The translations under genes and the position numbers were made by a program. 43,340 nucleotides of DNA from Ruminococcus sp. (lineage in GTDB: Bacteria > Bacillota > Clostridia > Oscillospirales > Ruminococcaceae): NCBI RefSeq assembly GCF_016287535.1, contig NZ_JAEFAJ010000029.1:1-43340 (forward strand), in the 5' to 3' direction. Below are positions 42,180 to 43,340 of the stretch, piece by piece (position 1 is the stretch's first letter; each line of letters starts with the position of its first letter). The notes beneath the pieces are model-generated. The model had not been told where the DNA came from. It saw only the letters and a list, made by a program, of their open reading frames with translations, and searched no databases.

Positions 42180-43340
42180 TTACTTTGTAAGCGCGATGAC
42201 CTTTTCATAAGCAGGCTTAGGCTGATAACCATTTGTGAACAGGAGCGGATTCTGTGATGATCTCCAGCTTACGCTGTCCTGTGTTCCCCAGATGGTGACC
42301 GCAGGGATCTGTGCGGAATTAGCCATAGCAAGCTTGAATATCTTCTCATAGAGATCTGCCTGTTCAGATGTATTGTTGCAGGTAATATCAAGCTCTGTGA
42401 TCTGTACTTCAAGTCCTGTGCTGAGGAACTTCTTGAGAGCTGTCTCATAAGTATTCGCATCAGGATAAGATGTATCAAGATGTGACTGCATACCGATACC
42501 GTCGATATAGCCAAGCTGCTTGAGCTTCATAGCCATGTTGTAGATATCGTTTGTCTTTGCGGGGATATACTCGTTATAATCGTTGAGGTAAAGCTTGCAG
42601 CCTGCGGGAGCATACTGTCTTGCAAACTTGAATGCGTTTATAACGAAGCTGTCATCGCCGTAAACTCTTACCCAGTTGGAGTTGTCCGCGCCTCTCATTC
42701 CGCCGCCGTCATTGAGGAAGAGCTCGTTGCAGACGTCGTATGAATATACTTCAAGTCTCGGATACTGCTCCTTGAGAGCTGCGAATGTATTCTTTATCAT
42801 GCTTTCGAGACGCTGATCCATTATATCCTTTGATACGTATGCGCCGTTCTGTGAGAAGTTCTCACGGAAGAACCAGTCAGGAGTCTGGCTGTACCATACA
42901 AATGTATGACCACGGAGCGCGATTCCGTTCTCTTCACAGAACTTCAGAGTCTGAGCTGCTCTGCTGAGGCTGATCTGTGTATTTACATTATTGCCTCTCT
43001 GCTGACAAGCTGACTGATCGAGGATACTGTCAGGCTTCAGCTCATTCTCAGGAGTAATAGAGCTGTAATTCTTCTTGAGGAATTCAGCGCCGCTGCCAAG
43101 CTCGTGCGGGCTTACAGAAGTACCTATCTTGAAGTAGTTAGCAAACGCATTCTTGAAGCCGTCGCCCTGTGAACTTGTATTATTGTTCTGCTGCTGACCG
43201 TTGTTCCAGTTGTTCCAGTCATTATTCTGCTGCTGACCGTTGTTCCAGTTGTTCCAGTCGTTATTCTGCTGCTGACCGTTATTCCAGTTGTTCCAGTCGT
43301 TATTCTGCTGCTGACCGTTATTCCAGTTTTTCCAGTCTTT
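42180..43340 (-). CDS. GH10 endo-xylanase with NQ-rich linker, C-terminal part (runs off the right edge)
   Basis: The frame is open from the right edge to the stop at 42180, about 386 codons. A linker of repeated NNGQQQNNDWNNW (about 50 residues visible) leads to a complete GH10 domain of about 325 residues: FKIGTSVSPHEL, SSITPENELKP, RGHTFVWYSQTPDWFF, the acid/base Glu in YDVCNELFLND, MQSHLD, the nucleophile Glu in QITELDI, and WGTQDSVSWR. It ends directly after the barrel, with no dockerin or CBM. R. flavefaciens XynA has the layout GH11, NQ-rich linker, GH10, so a GH11 domain upstream (outside the window) is likely. Cleaves internal xylan bonds outside the cell. Confidence 0.93.
   Translation of the reverse strand, partial: KDWKNWNNGQQQNNDWNNWNNGQQQNNDWNNWNNGQQQNNDWNNWNNGQQQNNNTSSQGDGFKNAFANYFKIGTSVSPHELGSGAEFLKKNYSSITPENELKPDSILDQSACQQRGNNVNTQISLSRAAQTLKFCEENGIALRGHTFVWYSQTPDWFFRENFSQNGAYVSKDIMDQRLESMIKNTFAALKEQYPRLEVYSYDVCNELFLNDGGGMRGADNSNWVRVYGDDSFVINAFKFARQYAPAGCKLYLNDYNEYIPAKTNDIYNMAMKLKQLGYIDGIGMQSHLDTSYPDANTYETALKKFLSTGLEVQITELDITCNNTSEQADLYEKIFKLAMANSAQIPAVTIWGTQDSVSWRSSQNPLLFTNGYQPKPAYEKVIALTK
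43186..43340 (-). repeat. 39-bp coding repeats of the NQ-rich linker
   Basis: Four 39-bp units encoding NNGQQQNNDWNNW, nearly identical. The outermost 12 bases show two G-to-T differences (43329, 43338) that turn Asn codons into Lys, right at the window edge, where assembly or read error is likely. Confidence 0.9.

Noticed and set aside
1..43340. The window as a complete 43-kb circular plasmid, joining left GH11 to right linker-GH10
   Set aside because: Joining base 43340 to base 1 puts the two halves out of frame and leaves out most of the GH11 domain, and no replication or partition gene is present. A contig cut at repeats is simpler.

Overview
The window reads as a piece of a rumen or gut Ruminococcus chromosome, most like Ruminococcus flavefaciens. 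This rests on recall of gene families, not a search. The signs are: several secreted GH11 xylanases with attached CBM22, GH43, CE1 or GH10 modules; cellulosome dockerins; Asn/Gln/Gly-rich linkers of the R. flavefaciens XynA type; TTG and GTG starts behind strong Shine-Dalgarno sites; and Firmicute-type sigma-A promoters. I see no rRNA, tRNA, insertion sequence, phage gene or CRISPR array. Both window ends cut through xylanase genes on the minus strand, inside sequence that is repeated elsewhere in the window.

Layout. 1-218: start of a GH11 xylanase (minus, truncated). 0.9-4.1 kb: CotH-like protein with CBM6 and dockerin. 4.3-4.7 kb: VanZ-like protein. 5.2-8.1 kb: GH11-CBM22-dockerin-GH43 enzyme. 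8.4-10.9 kb (minus): ECF sigma factor overlapping a one-pass membrane protein whose outer part carries several dockerin-like EF-hand units. 11.2-16.5 kb (minus): tightly coupled five-gene operon of DgkA-type lipid kinase, CarS/DUF46-like CDP-lipid synthase, UbiA prenyltransferase, rifampicin-phosphotransferase-like dikinase and GNAT-like acyltransferase. 16.8-18.9 kb: two family-2 glycosyltransferases. 19.1-20.4 kb: GH11-CBM22 lipoprotein. 20.5-21.5 kb (minus): flavodoxin-fold Fe-S/zinc protein. 22.4-25.1 kb: GntR/YtrA-type regulator with an ABC transporter. 25.2-27.8 kb: clpS-clpA. 28.1-30.5 kb: dockerin protein with two degenerate GH11-like domains. 30.9-33.5 kb: GH11-repeat linker-CE1 esterase. 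33.8-34.7 kb: glycosyltransferase. 34.9-37.8 kb: secreted protein with Ig-like repeats. 37.9-38.9 kb (minus): DUF4349 lipoprotein. 39.5-41.1 kb (minus): radical-SAM-like/phosphoribosyltransferase fusion. 42.2 kb to the end (minus): GH10 xylanase with an NQ-rich linker, truncated.

How it fits together. The extracellular genes form a xylan-degradation set: endo-xylanases (GH11, GH10), a debranching or xylosidic GH43, a CE1 esterase, and non-catalytic or scaffold-linked proteins. They use three attachment modes: dockerin, lipid anchor, and long hydrophilic repeat linker without dockerin. Several of their promoters share short motifs, which suggests co-regulation. The sigma/dockerin-protein pair could sense the cell-surface cellulosome.

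The most promising candidates for something undescribed are (i) the ECF sigma plus membrane multi-dockerin protein, (ii) the five-gene lipid/dikinase operon, (iii) a 21-bp-phased GTGACA operator placed identically before two unrelated promoters, and (iv) the paired pseudo-GH11 dockerin protein.
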